64,000 bases of DNA from Prochlorococcus sp. AG-347-G20 (GTDB lineage: Bacteria > Cyanobacteriota > Cyanobacteriia > PCC-6307 > Cyanobiaceae), in the NCBI GenBank assembly GCA_003281645.1, contig QCBJ01000004.1:1-64000 (forward strand), read 5' to 3'. Below are positions 14,780 to 23,303 of the stretch, one piece after another. The stretch's first letter is position 1. Each line of letters starts with the position of its first letter. The notes under the pieces are model-generated. The model made no database searches. It worked only from the letters and a program-made list of their open reading frames with translations, and was not told where the DNA came from. The translations under genes were made by a program, and so were the position numbers.

Positions 14780-15399
14780 AAATAAATTATTGACTTTACT
14801 CTTTTATCTTTAGCTTTAAAACTTACTGATTCAGTAGTTAAATTATAGTAAGCATTTTCTGAATTTATTTCATATTTATTTTCGTTATTTTCATCTTTTA
14901 TTATGTATTTTACTGGATTGAAAAATTCAATTATGTTATCTGAACCCAATATGGCTTTTCCAGAATTTAAGATGATATTTTGATTTTCAAATCTTATATT
15001 ACCCTCTAATAGATAGTTAGTATTTTCTATATTCCAAATAAAATTATCAGCATATAAAAAATCCCCTTTATTTTTAAGAGTTTTTAATTTAACATTCCCT
15101 TTCAATTTCAGGAGTTTATTGTTGTCTGATAATGTAGATTCTTCTGAACTAATAATATATTTAGTTTCTTCTCCATTGAGAATATTAATGATAGGTTTTT
15201 TTAATTCGAACTCTAATTCAATATTGTCATAACTTGAATTTGGACTGGTAATTGAATATATTTTATCTCCACTACTAGAGAAAATTGTCATATCTAAACT
15301 TTCTATTTTTTGTATTATTTTATTTTCATCAATTACATTTGGTGCGCAACCAAGCATAAATAACGGAAGGAAAATTATTAATCTATAAATGTTGCTCAT
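14776..15399 (-). CDS. LptC-like lipoprotein
   Basis: A 207-residue protein with a lipoprotein signal ending LFMLGC (lipobox cysteine at residue 18), then repeated beta-strand segments such as SSYDNIELEFELKKPIINIL and LLKLKGNVKLKTLKNKG. This beta-jellyroll pattern matches LptC, the anchored subunit that carries lipopolysaccharide from the LptBFG transporter across the periplasm. It overlaps the end of metG by 17 bases. ATG at 15399. Similarity to the Lpt family is clear in pattern but weak in sequence. Confidence 0.7.
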   Translation of the reverse strand: MSNIYRLIIFLPLFMLGCAPNVIDENKIIQKIESLDMTIFSSSGDKIYSITSPNSSYDNIELEFELKKPIINILNGEETKYIISSEESTLSDNNKLLKLKGNVKLKTLKNKGDFLYADNFIWNIENTNYLLEGNIRFENQNIILNSGKAILGSDNIIEFFNPVKYIIKDENNENKYEINSENAYYNLTTESVSFKAKDKRVKSIIYF

Positions 15400-16927
15400 A
15401 CTCCAGTTTATTTATGATTGGAGTGGGTTTAGGAAGACTTGAGTTACTTACTAATAATCCCCAACTTAATTGTTGTTTCCAAGGAATTTCTTCTGTGTAT
15501 ATAGAACCAAGTTGCTCATTAATTTTTGTAGATAATTCGGGCAATAAAGGTATCAATAACAATCCTATTATTCGGGTACTTTCTAAAACGTTATAAATAA
15601 TTTGTTTAACAAGAGGTACATTATCTTTATCTTTTATTAACAGCCATGGCTGATTATCATTCAAATACAAATTTGTATTAATTGCTAAGCTAAGGACTTC
15701 ATTAGCTGCTAGATCTAATTTGTAGTTATCAAAGTTATAAATATAGTTTTCGACTGCAATTTTGGCAGAATTCTCTAATTTATTTTCACCTAAAATTTTT
15801 TCATTATTTGGCACTTTATTATCAAACCATTTTCTAGACATAGATGATGTTCTATTTAATAAATTACCAATTGTATTAGCTAAGTCATTATTAATAATGT
15901 CAACAAATCTTTTATCTTGAAAATCCCCATCATTTCCTAGTGATATGTCTTTAATGAGGTACCACCTTACAGGATCATTTCCATATTTTGTAAGCAATAA
16001 ATCAGGGTCGAGTACATTTCCCAAGCTTTTACCCATTTTTTGCCCCTCTCTTGTAAGAAAGCCATGCCCAAAAACCTTGTTAGGAACTTTCATATTGGCA
16101 GAAATGAGCATAGCGGGCCAATATACAGCGTGGAATCTCAGAATATCTTTACCAATAAAATGAACATCAGCTGGCCATCCTCCATTAATTGATTTTTCCA
16201 ATGAATGTTCTGTCGCGTCAGAGCTAATGGCACTTACATATCCAAGTAAGGCATCAAACCATACATAAAAGGTATGGTTATCATAACCAGGGACAGGAAT
16301 TCCCCATGAGACATTTGTTCTTGAAATTGAAAAATCCTTTAAACCTCTAGATACAAAATTTATAATTTCATTCTTTCTTTCTATTGGCTCTATAAAAGAA
16401 GGTTCGTTGATTATTTTCTCAATTTCTTTTTGATATTTTGAAAGCCGAAAAAAGAGATTCTCTTCATTTTTCCATTCTAGATTTTTTTGATGTATTGGAC
16501 ACTTGTATGTTGATGAGTTTTCTGGATTATCTTTAAATTCTTCACAACCTACACAATACCAACCTTTTTGAACTCCCATATAGATATCATCTGATGCTTT
16601 TACTCTTTCATAAAATTCATTAACAACAAATTCATGATGTTTTGAGCTTGTTCTTATAAATTTATCAAAGGATATATTCCAATTTTTCCAATTATTATTA
16701 AAGACTTCTGAGATTTCATCACAATGAGATTTTGGTTCAATACCCTTTTCATTAGCTGTTCTTTGTATTTTCAAACCATGTTCATCTACACCAGTGATGA
16801 AAATAACATCTTCACCTGCTAGCCTTTTATACCTAGCTATTGAATCACAAATTATTGTTGTATATACACTTCCTAAATGAGGTTTATCATTAACATAGTA
16901 TAAAGGTGTAGTAATGACAAAAGTCAT
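15383..16927 (-). CDS. metG: Methionyl-tRNA synthetase
   Basis: 514 residues, class I synthetase charging tRNA-Met. The HIGH-like motif is PHLG (16-19), the KMSKS-like motif is KMGKS (297-301), and the connective region has a zinc knuckle CVGCEEF with KCPIH. The anticodon-binding helical domain follows, and the C-terminal tRNA-binding (EMAP-like) extension is absent, as in many shorter bacterial forms. A tRNA-Met gene lies about 2.7 kb downstream. The end overlaps the LptC-like gene by 17 bases, so the two are probably one transcript. ATG at 16927. Confidence 0.97.
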   Translation of the reverse strand: MTFVITTPLYYVNDKPHLGSVYTTIICDSIARYKRLAGEDVIFITGVDEHGLKIQRTANEKGIEPKSHCDEISEVFNNNWKNWNISFDKFIRTSSKHHEFVVNEFYERVKASDDIYMGVQKGWYCVGCEEFKDNPENSSTYKCPIHQKNLEWKNEENLFFRLSKYQKEIEKIINEPSFIEPIERKNEIINFVSRGLKDFSISRTNVSWGIPVPGYDNHTFYVWFDALLGYVSAISSDATEHSLEKSINGGWPADVHFIGKDILRFHAVYWPAMLISANMKVPNKVFGHGFLTREGQKMGKSLGNVLDPDLLLTKYGNDPVRWYLIKDISLGNDGDFQDKRFVDIINNDLANTIGNLLNRTSSMSRKWFDNKVPNNEKILGENKLENSAKIAVENYIYNFDNYKLDLAANEVLSLAINTNLYLNDNQPWLLIKDKDNVPLVKQIIYNVLESTRIIGLLLIPLLPELSTKINEQLGSIYTEEIPWKQQLSWGLLVSNSSLPKPTPIINKLEYEQHL

Positions 16928-16995
16928 AAAGCTTTTTTATTAATACTAACAGATATTTTTTAAACTAATAACAACCTATTATATTTATTATCTCA

Positions 16996-18180
16996 TTAAT
17001 AAATAAATTCTAAAAGATTACTATCATTTATAATAAATTTAACTTTATATATTTTATTACTATATATTTCTATTGATACAAAAAGAGTAATAAGAATTTC
17101 AAGTGAATAATCTGGAAAATAAACCAAAGCAATATTTTTTTTATGATTAATCCACTTAACAAATATTAATTTATAAAAAGGTTTTCTTTCATTTTTAAAA
17201 AATAATTTTAAATATTTAAATTTATCATTTTTAAATATATTATTATTCTCTGATTGTCTATTTTTTGAAAAATCAATAATCTTAGAGACTGAATCTTTAG
17301 TTAGAACTTCATAATTATTAATTTTATTATAGACTTGCCTTTGTATAATTAAATCTAGATATCTTCTCAATGGTGATGTACATTGTACATACATTTTAAG
17401 GCCTAATGATTCATGTATTCCTGGTTTAGTAGTTATATAACTTCTTCCCATATATTGTTTTAATATTATATATTTAATATCACTATCTTTGTATCTATTA
17501 AGTATTTCAGATGGTTTGCAGTTTATTTTTTGAATCCTAAATGCAGCCGCTAAATCATATTTATCTATAAATAAACTTGTAACATAACCCATTAATATCA
17601 TTGATTCTGCAACTATAATTTGTGATATTGTTTTCTCTAATTTAGTTAGTATAATCTTATCCTCATATAATTTAATTTTATTATTAGGACTTTCAAAAAT
17701 AATTGCTCCTTGTTTCTTTCTGAATAGAATACTTTTTTCTAATAAATTTTTAATTTCAATTAATTCTATTTCTTCTTTAGGTTCTATTTCTAATATTTCA
17801 TTTGCATCTTCATATGTTAATTGATATTTTGGTTTTATTATTGCTTCAGTAATTTCATATTTATTTATTGATCCATCGTCATTGAATTCTATTGATGCAC
17901 TAATAGTTTCTGAAACTTTATTTTGAGCTAGATTTGCCTTTTCAAGAATATCCTTAGGGAGCATTGGGACATATTGATCAATTAAATATAAACTGCTATT
18001 TCTCTTTCTTGCATTTAAATCAACATTAGAGTCATGCAAAAAGAGTTTGCATGGATTAGTTATATGTATCCATAAATTTTTTTTATTTCCTTCTTTTATT
18101 TCTAATGAAATAGCGTCATCAACCTCATGTGGATCATCAGAGTCGATAATATATGTTTTTAGATTAGTTAAATCTTTCAA
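16996..18180 (-). CDS. rnb: Minimal RNase II (RNB catalytic domain)
   Basis: 394 residues. The protein begins almost at the catalytic core: IIDSDDPHEVDDAIS (11-25) supplies D13, E19, D21 and D22, the metal-binding cluster of 3'-to-5' RNB exoribonucleases (E in place of one D). TSPLRRYLDLIIQRQV carries the arginine and aromatic residues of the later motif. Cold-shock domains normally at the N-terminus are absent, and I do not see a convincing S1 domain in the about 80-residue Lys/Ile-rich tail. Family enzymes are usually about 640-670 residues. It follows rpsR by 45 bases. ATG at 18180. Likely processive RNA decay. Confidence 0.85.
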   Translation of the reverse strand: MKDLTNLKTYIIDSDDPHEVDDAISLEIKEGNKKNLWIHITNPCKLFLHDSNVDLNARKRNSSLYLIDQYVPMLPKDILEKANLAQNKVSETISASIEFNDDGSINKYEITEAIIKPKYQLTYEDANEILEIEPKEEIELIEIKNLLEKSILFRKKQGAIIFESPNNKIKLYEDKIILTKLEKTISQIIVAESMILMGYVTSLFIDKYDLAAAFRIQKINCKPSEILNRYKDSDIKYIILKQYMGRSYITTKPGIHESLGLKMYVQCTSPLRRYLDLIIQRQVYNKINNYEVLTKDSVSKIIDFSKNRQSENNNIFKNDKFKYLKLFFKNERKPFYKLIFVKWINHKKNIALVYFPDYSLEILITLFVSIEIYSNKIYKVKFIINDSNLLEFIY

Positions 18181-18225
18181 ATATTTGAAATATTAATTAT
18201 AGTACCAACTATATTCAATATGAAA

Positions 18226-18447
18226 TTATCCTTCAGGATTTACGAAGGGTAAAAGAGCTACAATTCTAGCTCTCTTTACAGCTAATGTGAGATCTCTTTG
18301 TTGCTTAGAGGTTAATCCTGTCATTCTTCTTGGTAGGATTTTTCCCCTCTCGGTTATGAATTTTTTTAATAGTTCTACATCCTTATAGTCAATTGGATCT
18401 CCAGGCTTGATAGGTGATAGTTGTTTTTTAAAAATTGAATTAGGCAT
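18226..18447 (-). CDS. rpsR: 30S ribosomal protein S18
   Basis: A 73-residue basic protein of the small-subunit platform. The signature is seen in [20 protein letters not shown] followed by [19 protein letters not shown] and ARIVALLPF. The length and the C-terminal FVNPEG tail are usual in cyanobacteria. It follows rpmG by 17 bases and precedes the minimal RNase II gene, an L33-S18-RNase order. ATG at 18447. Confidence 0.97.
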   Translation of the reverse strand: MPNSIFKKQLSPIKPGDPIDYKDVELLKKFITERGKILPRRMTGLTSKQQRDLTLAVKRARIVALLPFVNPEG

Positions 18448-18464
18448 GATTTAATTTAATTTGA

Positions 18465-18659
18465 TTACTTAATTTCTTTGTGAATTGTCATTCTGTTTAA
18501 ATGAGGATTGAACTTTTTTAGTTCTAATCTTTCGGTTGTATTTCTACGATTTTTTTCAGTAGTATATCTTGAGACACCATTTGATCTCTTAGGATCTGTG
18601 CTTGTCCTAGCTTCAGTACATTCCAGGGTAACTACAACTCTTGTCCCTTTTTTGGCCAT
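18465..18659 (-). CDS. rpmG: 50S ribosomal protein L33
   Basis: A 64-residue protein starting [20 protein letters not shown], then [20 protein letters not shown] and ending HKEIK. This is the standard L33 fold lacking the zinc cysteines. The reading frame is open upstream to another ATG at 18707 (MLKMYNRK...), but homologues begin at MAKKGTR, so 18659 is chosen. It leads the rpmG-rpsR pair, divergent from pheT with about 100 bases between them. Confidence 0.95.
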   Translation of the reverse strand: MAKKGTRVVVTLECTEARTSTDPKRSNGVSRYTTEKNRRNTTERLELKKFNPHLNRMTIHKEIK

Positions 18660-18760
18660 TTTAATTAATACTTTATTGTATAATTTTCTATTGTACATCT
18701 TTAACAAACTTTTTTGAAGATATACTCTTTTCTTTTATCATCATTGATTAAAAAATATAT

Positions 18761-21205
18761 ATGAAAGTTTCTCAAAATTGGTTGAAAAAATTAGTAGAAA
18801 TTACTTCTACTCCTGAAGATCTCTCTGAGAAATTGTCTATTGGTGGATTTGAGGTTGAATCATTAGAAGATTGTTCAAAAAATGTAAATGGTGTTGTTTT
18901 AGGTAAGGTATTATCTGTTTTAAAACACGAAGGATCTGACAAACTTTCAATTTGCCAAGTCGATATTGGTAGTTCAAAGAATTTACAAATTATCTGTGGT
19001 GCACGGAATATTAAACCAAATATTTATGTTTATGTAGCTACTGTGGGCGCGTATTTAAATGCAGTTGATCTAACTATTAAAAGAAGTGAAATTAGAGGTG
19101 TCATGAGTGAAGGAATGATATGTTCACTGCAGGAACTTGGTTTAGAGGAATCTAGCGAAGGTATAGAGATCATTGATGAAGATTTGGCCCTAAAACATGA
19201 ATTGGGCACGCTAGGGTCTGATTTGCTTCAATTAAATGATTTTATATATGATTTAGCCATTACAGCTAATAGACCTGATGGAATGTCTGTTATAGGTATA
19301 GCCCGTGAAATTTCTGCCCTTTTAGAATCCACCTTAAATTTTCCAGAATTAAACCATAAATATGATATTCATTTACTTAAGGGAATTAAACTTTGTCCAG
19401 AGGCTATAGAATCTAATTGCATTTATACAATAAGCTGCATTGATGGAGTAAAAGGAGAGAAATTATCGCCAAATTGGCTTAAAGACCGTATAGAAAAATC
19501 AGGTATAAAATCTATTAATCTTCTAGTTGATTTGACAAATTATATTCTTTTAGAACAAGGTCAGCCTTTGCATGCTTTTGATAAAGATAAATTGTCAAAC
19601 TTAATTGGTAAGGAAGTTTCTCCAGAAGATTTCTCTGTAAGAAAAGGCAAGGACAACGAAAGACTTATTTGCTTAGATGGTAAAGAATATGAACTAAATG
19701 ACAATATCACAGTCATTACTTGTTGTGATAAACCGGTAGCTATTGCTGGGGTTATAGGCGGTTTAGAGACTTCTGTAAGTAATACTACTTCATCTATTTA
19801 CCTTGAAGGCGCTGTTTTTAATCCAGTTACTATAAGAAAATCTTCCAAGGCCGTTGGCATAAGAACAGAATCTAGCAGCAGGTATGAAAAAGGGATTTCA
19901 TCAAAAAATACTATAAGTGCAGTAACTAGGGCAATTAATCTTTTAGAAGAATATTTTTCTATCAATTCACCAATCATTAATACTTCAAATTTAATAAGTA
20001 ATGAGGATATATTCATTAAACTACGGAGAAATCGAATACATAAAATTCTTGGTCCATTAATAATTAACGATCAATTTGAAAAAAGAAATTTATCTGATAA
20101 TGAAATAGTTGATAAATTAACACTCATAGGTTGTACTTTAAAGAATAAAGAATATGGCTGGGATGTAGCAGTAATTCCTAATAGATCCCATGATTTGACG
20201 AGAGAAATAGATTTAATTGAAGAAATAGCTAGATTAATAGGCTATGACAGATTCGACTTAAAACTTCCTAATCCCATTAAGCCTGGAAAATTGTCATCAG
20301 AACAGTTGGCATTGAGAAAAGTAAAAAATGGTTTTATAGAAAATGGTTTTAACGAGGTACTAAGCTATTCTCTTGTTCCTGAAGATGATGAAAAACTTAT
20401 AAAGATTTCCAATCCTTTGTTATTAGAAACAAGCTGTCTTAGAGATAATATCTGGAAAGAGCATTTGGAGATAGTTAATCGTAATATAAAAGCTGGACAA
20501 GCAAGTTGTTACATATTTGAAATTGGAAATGTTTTTCAAAAGAAAAATGAGTTCATTCAAGAAGAAGTTCTGAATGGTGCGATTTATGGAAATAAAAAAT
20601 TTGGAAAATGGATTGATTCGGGTAAGGATAACGATCTTAATTATTACCAGGCCAGAGGAAAGTTAAAGGAGGCTTTATCATCCTTGAACATAAAAATTGA
20701 TGATCAACCTACTGATTCAATTGATTTTCTTCATCCAGGAAGGACAGCGAAATTAGTTATTGAAGGGAAAGACGCAGGTTATTTTGGTGAAATACATCCC
20801 AAACTTATATTAGAAAAGAAGTCATTAAAAAAAGTTTATTTATTTAACATAAATGTTTCTAACCTCTTGGGAGCTAGTACAAGAAAAAATAAATGGATTC
20901 CAATATATAAGCAATACCCAATTGTTCCGAAAATGGAAAGGGATATAAATTTTGTTTTCAGTAAGAAATTTTTAATTAGCGAAATTACATCACAAATAAG
21001 AAGAGCAGGAAAAAATCTTTTAGAGGATGTAAATTTACTTGATGTTTTTGAAGATTCTAAATTTGGAGATGATCATATAAGTTATACATTTAGATTATCT
21101 TATAGAGATAAAGATAAAACATTACTAGACTCAGACATTACATCAATTCATTCAAATATCATTTCTAATGTTGAAAAATGTTTTAACACTAAATTGAGGA
21201 ATTAA
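18761..21205 (+). CDS. pheT: Phenylalanyl-tRNA synthetase beta subunit
   Basis: 814 residues, large subunit of the alpha2-beta2 phenylalanyl-tRNA synthetase. The domains are in normal order: N-terminal MKVSQNWLKKLVEI, the EMAP-like tRNA-binding domain (about 40-150), the B3/4 editing domain, B5, the catalytic-like core (IEEIARLIGYDRFDLKLP), and the C-terminal anticodon-binding FDX-ACB domain with YPIVPKMERDINFV. The length is typical for cyanobacteria. ATG at 18761, divergent from the rpmG operon. pheS is not in the window. Confidence 0.97.
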   Translation: MKVSQNWLKKLVEITSTPEDLSEKLSIGGFEVESLEDCSKNVNGVVLGKVLSVLKHEGSDKLSICQVDIGSSKNLQIICGARNIKPNIYVYVATVGAYLNAVDLTIKRSEIRGVMSEGMICSLQELGLEESSEGIEIIDEDLALKHELGTLGSDLLQLNDFIYDLAITANRPDGMSVIGIAREISALLESTLNFPELNHKYDIHLLKGIKLCPEAIESNCIYTISCIDGVKGEKLSPNWLKDRIEKSGIKSINLLVDLTNYILLEQGQPLHAFDKDKLSNLIGKEVSPEDFSVRKGKDNERLICLDGKEYELNDNITVITCCDKPVAIAGVIGGLETSVSNTTSSIYLEGAVFNPVTIRKSSKAVGIRTESSSRYEKGISSKNTISAVTRAINLLEEYFSINSPIINTSNLISNEDIFIKLRRNRIHKILGPLIINDQFEKRNLSDNEIVDKLTLIGCTLKNKEYGWDVAVIPNRSHDLTREIDLIEEIARLIGYDRFDLKLPNPIKPGKLSSEQLALRKVKNGFIENGFNEVLSYSLVPEDDEKLIKISNPLLLETSCLRDNIWKEHLEIVNRNIKAGQASCYIFEIGNVFQKKNEFIQEEVLNGAIYGNKKFGKWIDSGKDNDLNYYQARGKLKEALSSLNIKIDDQPTDSIDFLHPGRTAKLVIEGKDAGYFGEIHPKLILEKKSLKKVYLFNINVSNLLGASTRKNKWIPIYKQYPIVPKMERDINFVFSKKFLISEITSQIRRAGKNLLEDVNLLDVFEDSKFGDDHISYTFRLSYRDKDKTLLDSDITSIHSNIISNVEKCFNTKLRN

Positions 21206-21218
21206 TTGTATCGCTAAT

Positions 21219-21264
21219 CTTATATGAGACTAGAAACTAGTCTATATCTAATTCTTATATAAGA
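21219..21264 (+). repeat. Hairpin element copy A (two CTTATATRAGA)
   Basis: Two copies of CTTATATRAGA (21219-21229 with G, 21254-21264 with A) flank a perfect inverted repeat AGACTAG-AAA-CTAGTCT (21227-21243). It lies between pheT and the 86-residue gene, just upstream of the latter's start, so it could act in its promoter or leader. Confidence 0.55.
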
Positions 21265-21298
21265 TAGATAATAATCCTACAAAAGTAATTAATGTTGT

Positions 21299-21559
21299 AT
21301 GATAAAGCTCATGATCAATCTGCTATCTCTACTTTTATCTTCAGTGCTGTGGGTACAGGTCCCTCAGTGGTCAGATGATTGGTCAAAATGCGCTGTTGAC
21401 ATACCAGATGCATCATGTCACTGGTATATAACTGCACCAGATAATACTTTTGGCGAAGGTTTTGATTGGGCTAGCGCCCCTTGGTTTGATGCTAACGGAT
21501 TAAGTGATATCCCTAGTATTGATAAAAAAACTGCCATCGAAAAGCTTCAATCTAAGTAG
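21299..21559 (+). CDS. Small secreted protein of unknown function (86 aa)
   Basis: The N-terminus has a signal-like helix (MIKLMINLLSLLLSSVLWVQ), then a tryptophan- and aspartate-rich body: WSDDWSKCAVDIPDASCHWY, FGEGFDWASAPWFDANGLSD, and a helical KKTAIEKLQSK end. Two cysteines about nine residues apart could form a disulfide outside the cytoplasm. An internal ATG 12 bases further in is an alternative start. I do not recognise a family. The gene is bounded by hairpin elements on both sides and looks like part of a small accessory stretch. Confidence 0.6.
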   Translation: MIKLMINLLSLLLSSVLWVQVPQWSDDWSKCAVDIPDASCHWYITAPDNTFGEGFDWASAPWFDANGLSDIPSIDKKTAIEKLQSK

Positions 21560-21560
21560 T

Positions 21561-21577
21561 ACTGTCTTTAAGGCAGT
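21561..21577 (+). terminator. Hairpin directly after the 86-residue gene
   Basis: ACTGTCTTTAAGGCAGT folds into a stem of six pairs or more, with one G-U, starting 2 bases after the stop codon. There is no U run after it, so this is not a standard intrinsic terminator; it may protect the transcript end. Confidence 0.35.
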
Positions 21578-21742
21578 TCGGGAAGACATAAAATCTAATT
21601 ATAGCAAGGCTTTATAGTCAATATTTATTTAATGGACAAAGAAAGGACATAATTTATTATTTAATTTTTAATTTTTCATAGGAATTAAGTAGTTTGAGTA
21701 TGAATCATTCAAATTGACAAATTAATTTATCTTACTTATCTA

Positions 21743-21786
21743 TTTTGAGACTATATAAAAGACTTATTATAAGTCTTATATAAGAA
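21743..21786 (+). repeat. Hairpin element copy B
   Basis: A 40-base unit (21747-21786) that starts GAGACTAT and ends with CTTATATAAGAA, containing the inverted repeat AAGACTTA-TTA-TAAGTCTT (21759-21777). It matches copy C at 32 of 40 positions by eye. It lies in a 406-base gap (21560-21965) where I see no gene. Confidence 0.6.
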
Positions 21787-21917
21787 ATCTAATACATAAA
21801 TTTTTTTCAAGTAAATTTTATTTTAATTTCATTTATACATAATTATTGTTTCGACAAATTTGATTAAAAAATAATACATTAAAATTTTAAAATTTTAACT
21901 TAGCAACTATCTTGTTT

Positions 21918-21957
21918 GAGACTATTAACTAGACTTATAAATAGTCTTATATGAGAA
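21918..21957 (+). repeat. Hairpin element copy C
   Basis: The second 40-base unit, starting GAGACTAT and ending CTTATATGAGAA. It has nested inverted repeats: GACTATT with AATAGTC (21920-21926, 21940-21946) and AGACT with AGTCT. It ends 8 bases before the stop of the RHH-J-domain gene, in the position of a bidirectional terminator or a mobile palindromic repeat. Confidence 0.6.
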
Positions 21958-21965
21958 TTAGTATA

Positions 21966-22976
21966 CTAACTTCTGTATAGATTTTTAAGCAATTGATACG
22001 CTTCATTTAATTTTCTCATTTGATCTGTTGATCCTCCAGCATCGGGATGCGTCTCTAAGGCTATTGATTTATACGCCTCCCTGATTTTACGGAACGTATG
22101 AGCTGATCCTGCGGATGTTGATAAATTCAATAATTTAAGTGCTCCATGTACTGTCATTGTTGAGTCCAAAGTTTCAAATGAATTTGATCTGTTTTTTCGC
22201 TTAAATCTACTTACAAACCTTCTCATAAGTGTTGGTATTCTATTTATCAGATCTGATGTAGCAAAAGGGTCTTCTAAAACGCCAACCATTAATAAAACGA
22301 TTTCAAGGGATGGATTTTTCTTTATCCAAGATGGGCATAATTCTGACATTAATTTATTGGCTGCACTCCACGTAAATGGTAGATTTTCAGTTCCATCAAG
22401 ATTTGGCCATATATCCCTTTCAAACCAATCCATCGAAGCTTCTACTACATGATCATTAGGAACTGATCCATATAAGGTTTTCCAATGACTAATTAACTCA
22501 ATTCGACATTTTATTAATTCAGATTCTTTAATTGTATTAATTTGAATATCATTAATATTCTCCTTTAATTTTTCACTATTAATACTTCTTCTTAGATTCT
22601 TTACTTTTTTTTCAACAAAATTGGGAAGGCTTATGTTTGAGTTGGTTTTTTCTTTATATTGATTGTTATTTGTAAATCTTTTATTCAAAGATATCTCATT
22701 AACTTCTTTTTTTACGTCTGATTTAATTAATACCAATGCAGTATCTTCATCAATATTTAAATTTTCATTATTATTCTTCTCGTTAAAGTCTATTTCCTGC
22801 TGTTGGTTCTTAGGTAGTAAATCATCTTCTTGAAGAATTTCTTTAAGTATTTTTTCTATTACAGGTCCTCTTGCTCTAAATCCCCACTCTTTACGTAATT
22901 GATCAAACCTGGAAATTAGTTCCTCAGGTAAATCAATTGAAATTCTTTTTTTATTTGAATTTTCAGGAATATTCAA
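21966..22976 (-). CDS. Protein with N-terminal ribbon-helix-helix-like and C-terminal J domain
   Basis: 336 residues. The N-terminus RISIDLPEELISRFDQLRKE (11-30) followed by WGFRARGPVIEKILKEIL looks like a ribbon-helix-helix DNA-binding unit. A long Asn/Lys/Glu-rich linker (about 50-150) leads to a globular middle with SWIKKNPSLEIVLLMVGVLE. The end is a J domain with HPD (310-312) in LETHPDAGGSTD and the helix MRKLNEAYQLLKNLY. A J domain would recruit a DnaK-type chaperone; joining it to a putative DNA-binding module is unusual. Both domain calls are by pattern. ATG at 22976, and no operon partner. Confidence 0.7.
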   Translation of the reverse strand: MNIPENSNKKRISIDLPEELISRFDQLRKEWGFRARGPVIEKILKEILQEDDLLPKNQQQEIDFNEKNNNENLNIDEDTALVLIKSDVKKEVNEISLNKRFTNNNQYKEKTNSNISLPNFVEKKVKNLRRSINSEKLKENINDIQINTIKESELIKCRIELISHWKTLYGSVPNDHVVEASMDWFERDIWPNLDGTENLPFTWSAANKLMSELCPSWIKKNPSLEIVLLMVGVLEDPFATSDLINRIPTLMRRFVSRFKRKNRSNSFETLDSTMTVHGALKLLNLSTSAGSAHTFRKIREAYKSIALETHPDAGGSTDQMRKLNEAYQLLKNLYRS

Positions 22977-23120
22977 TAATATTTTCTAGAATAGTATGGA
23001 ATTTATTTAATTTTATTCAAAAAAAATTGAAAGTCCATACGGAATATTGTTTTTAAATTAAAACCAATTTATTTTTATGTCACAAGTCAATTAAGTATCT
23101 TTTTATAATCAAAATAAAAA

Positions 23121-23300
23121 ATGTTTAATTGTTATTTCAAGTCATCTAAAGAAAAAAAGAGTTTTTATCAACATAAGAAATTAGAAATGCTCAATTATAT
23201 TAAGGATTCACTTGAACGTAAAATTGCCTCCGTAACAGCATCTATAGAAGTTCTAGAAAGCCAAATAAGTAGGGATAAGGAAGTTGAAGTAACTAACTAG
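23121..23300 (+). CDS. Small coiled-coil protein (59 aa)
   Basis: An ATG-started frame MFNCYFKSSKEKKSFYQHKK followed by a heptad-like helix LEMLNYIKDSLERKIASVTA and SIEVLESQISRDKEVEVTN. It probably forms a short coiled coil. No family is recognised. It ends 4 bases before the convergent Apa2-type gene. The composition is typical of a real, lysine-rich cyanobacterial small gene. Confidence 0.5.
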   Translation: MFNCYFKSSKEKKSFYQHKKLEMLNYIKDSLERKIASVTASIEVLESQISRDKEVEVTN

Positions 23301-23303
23301 TAT

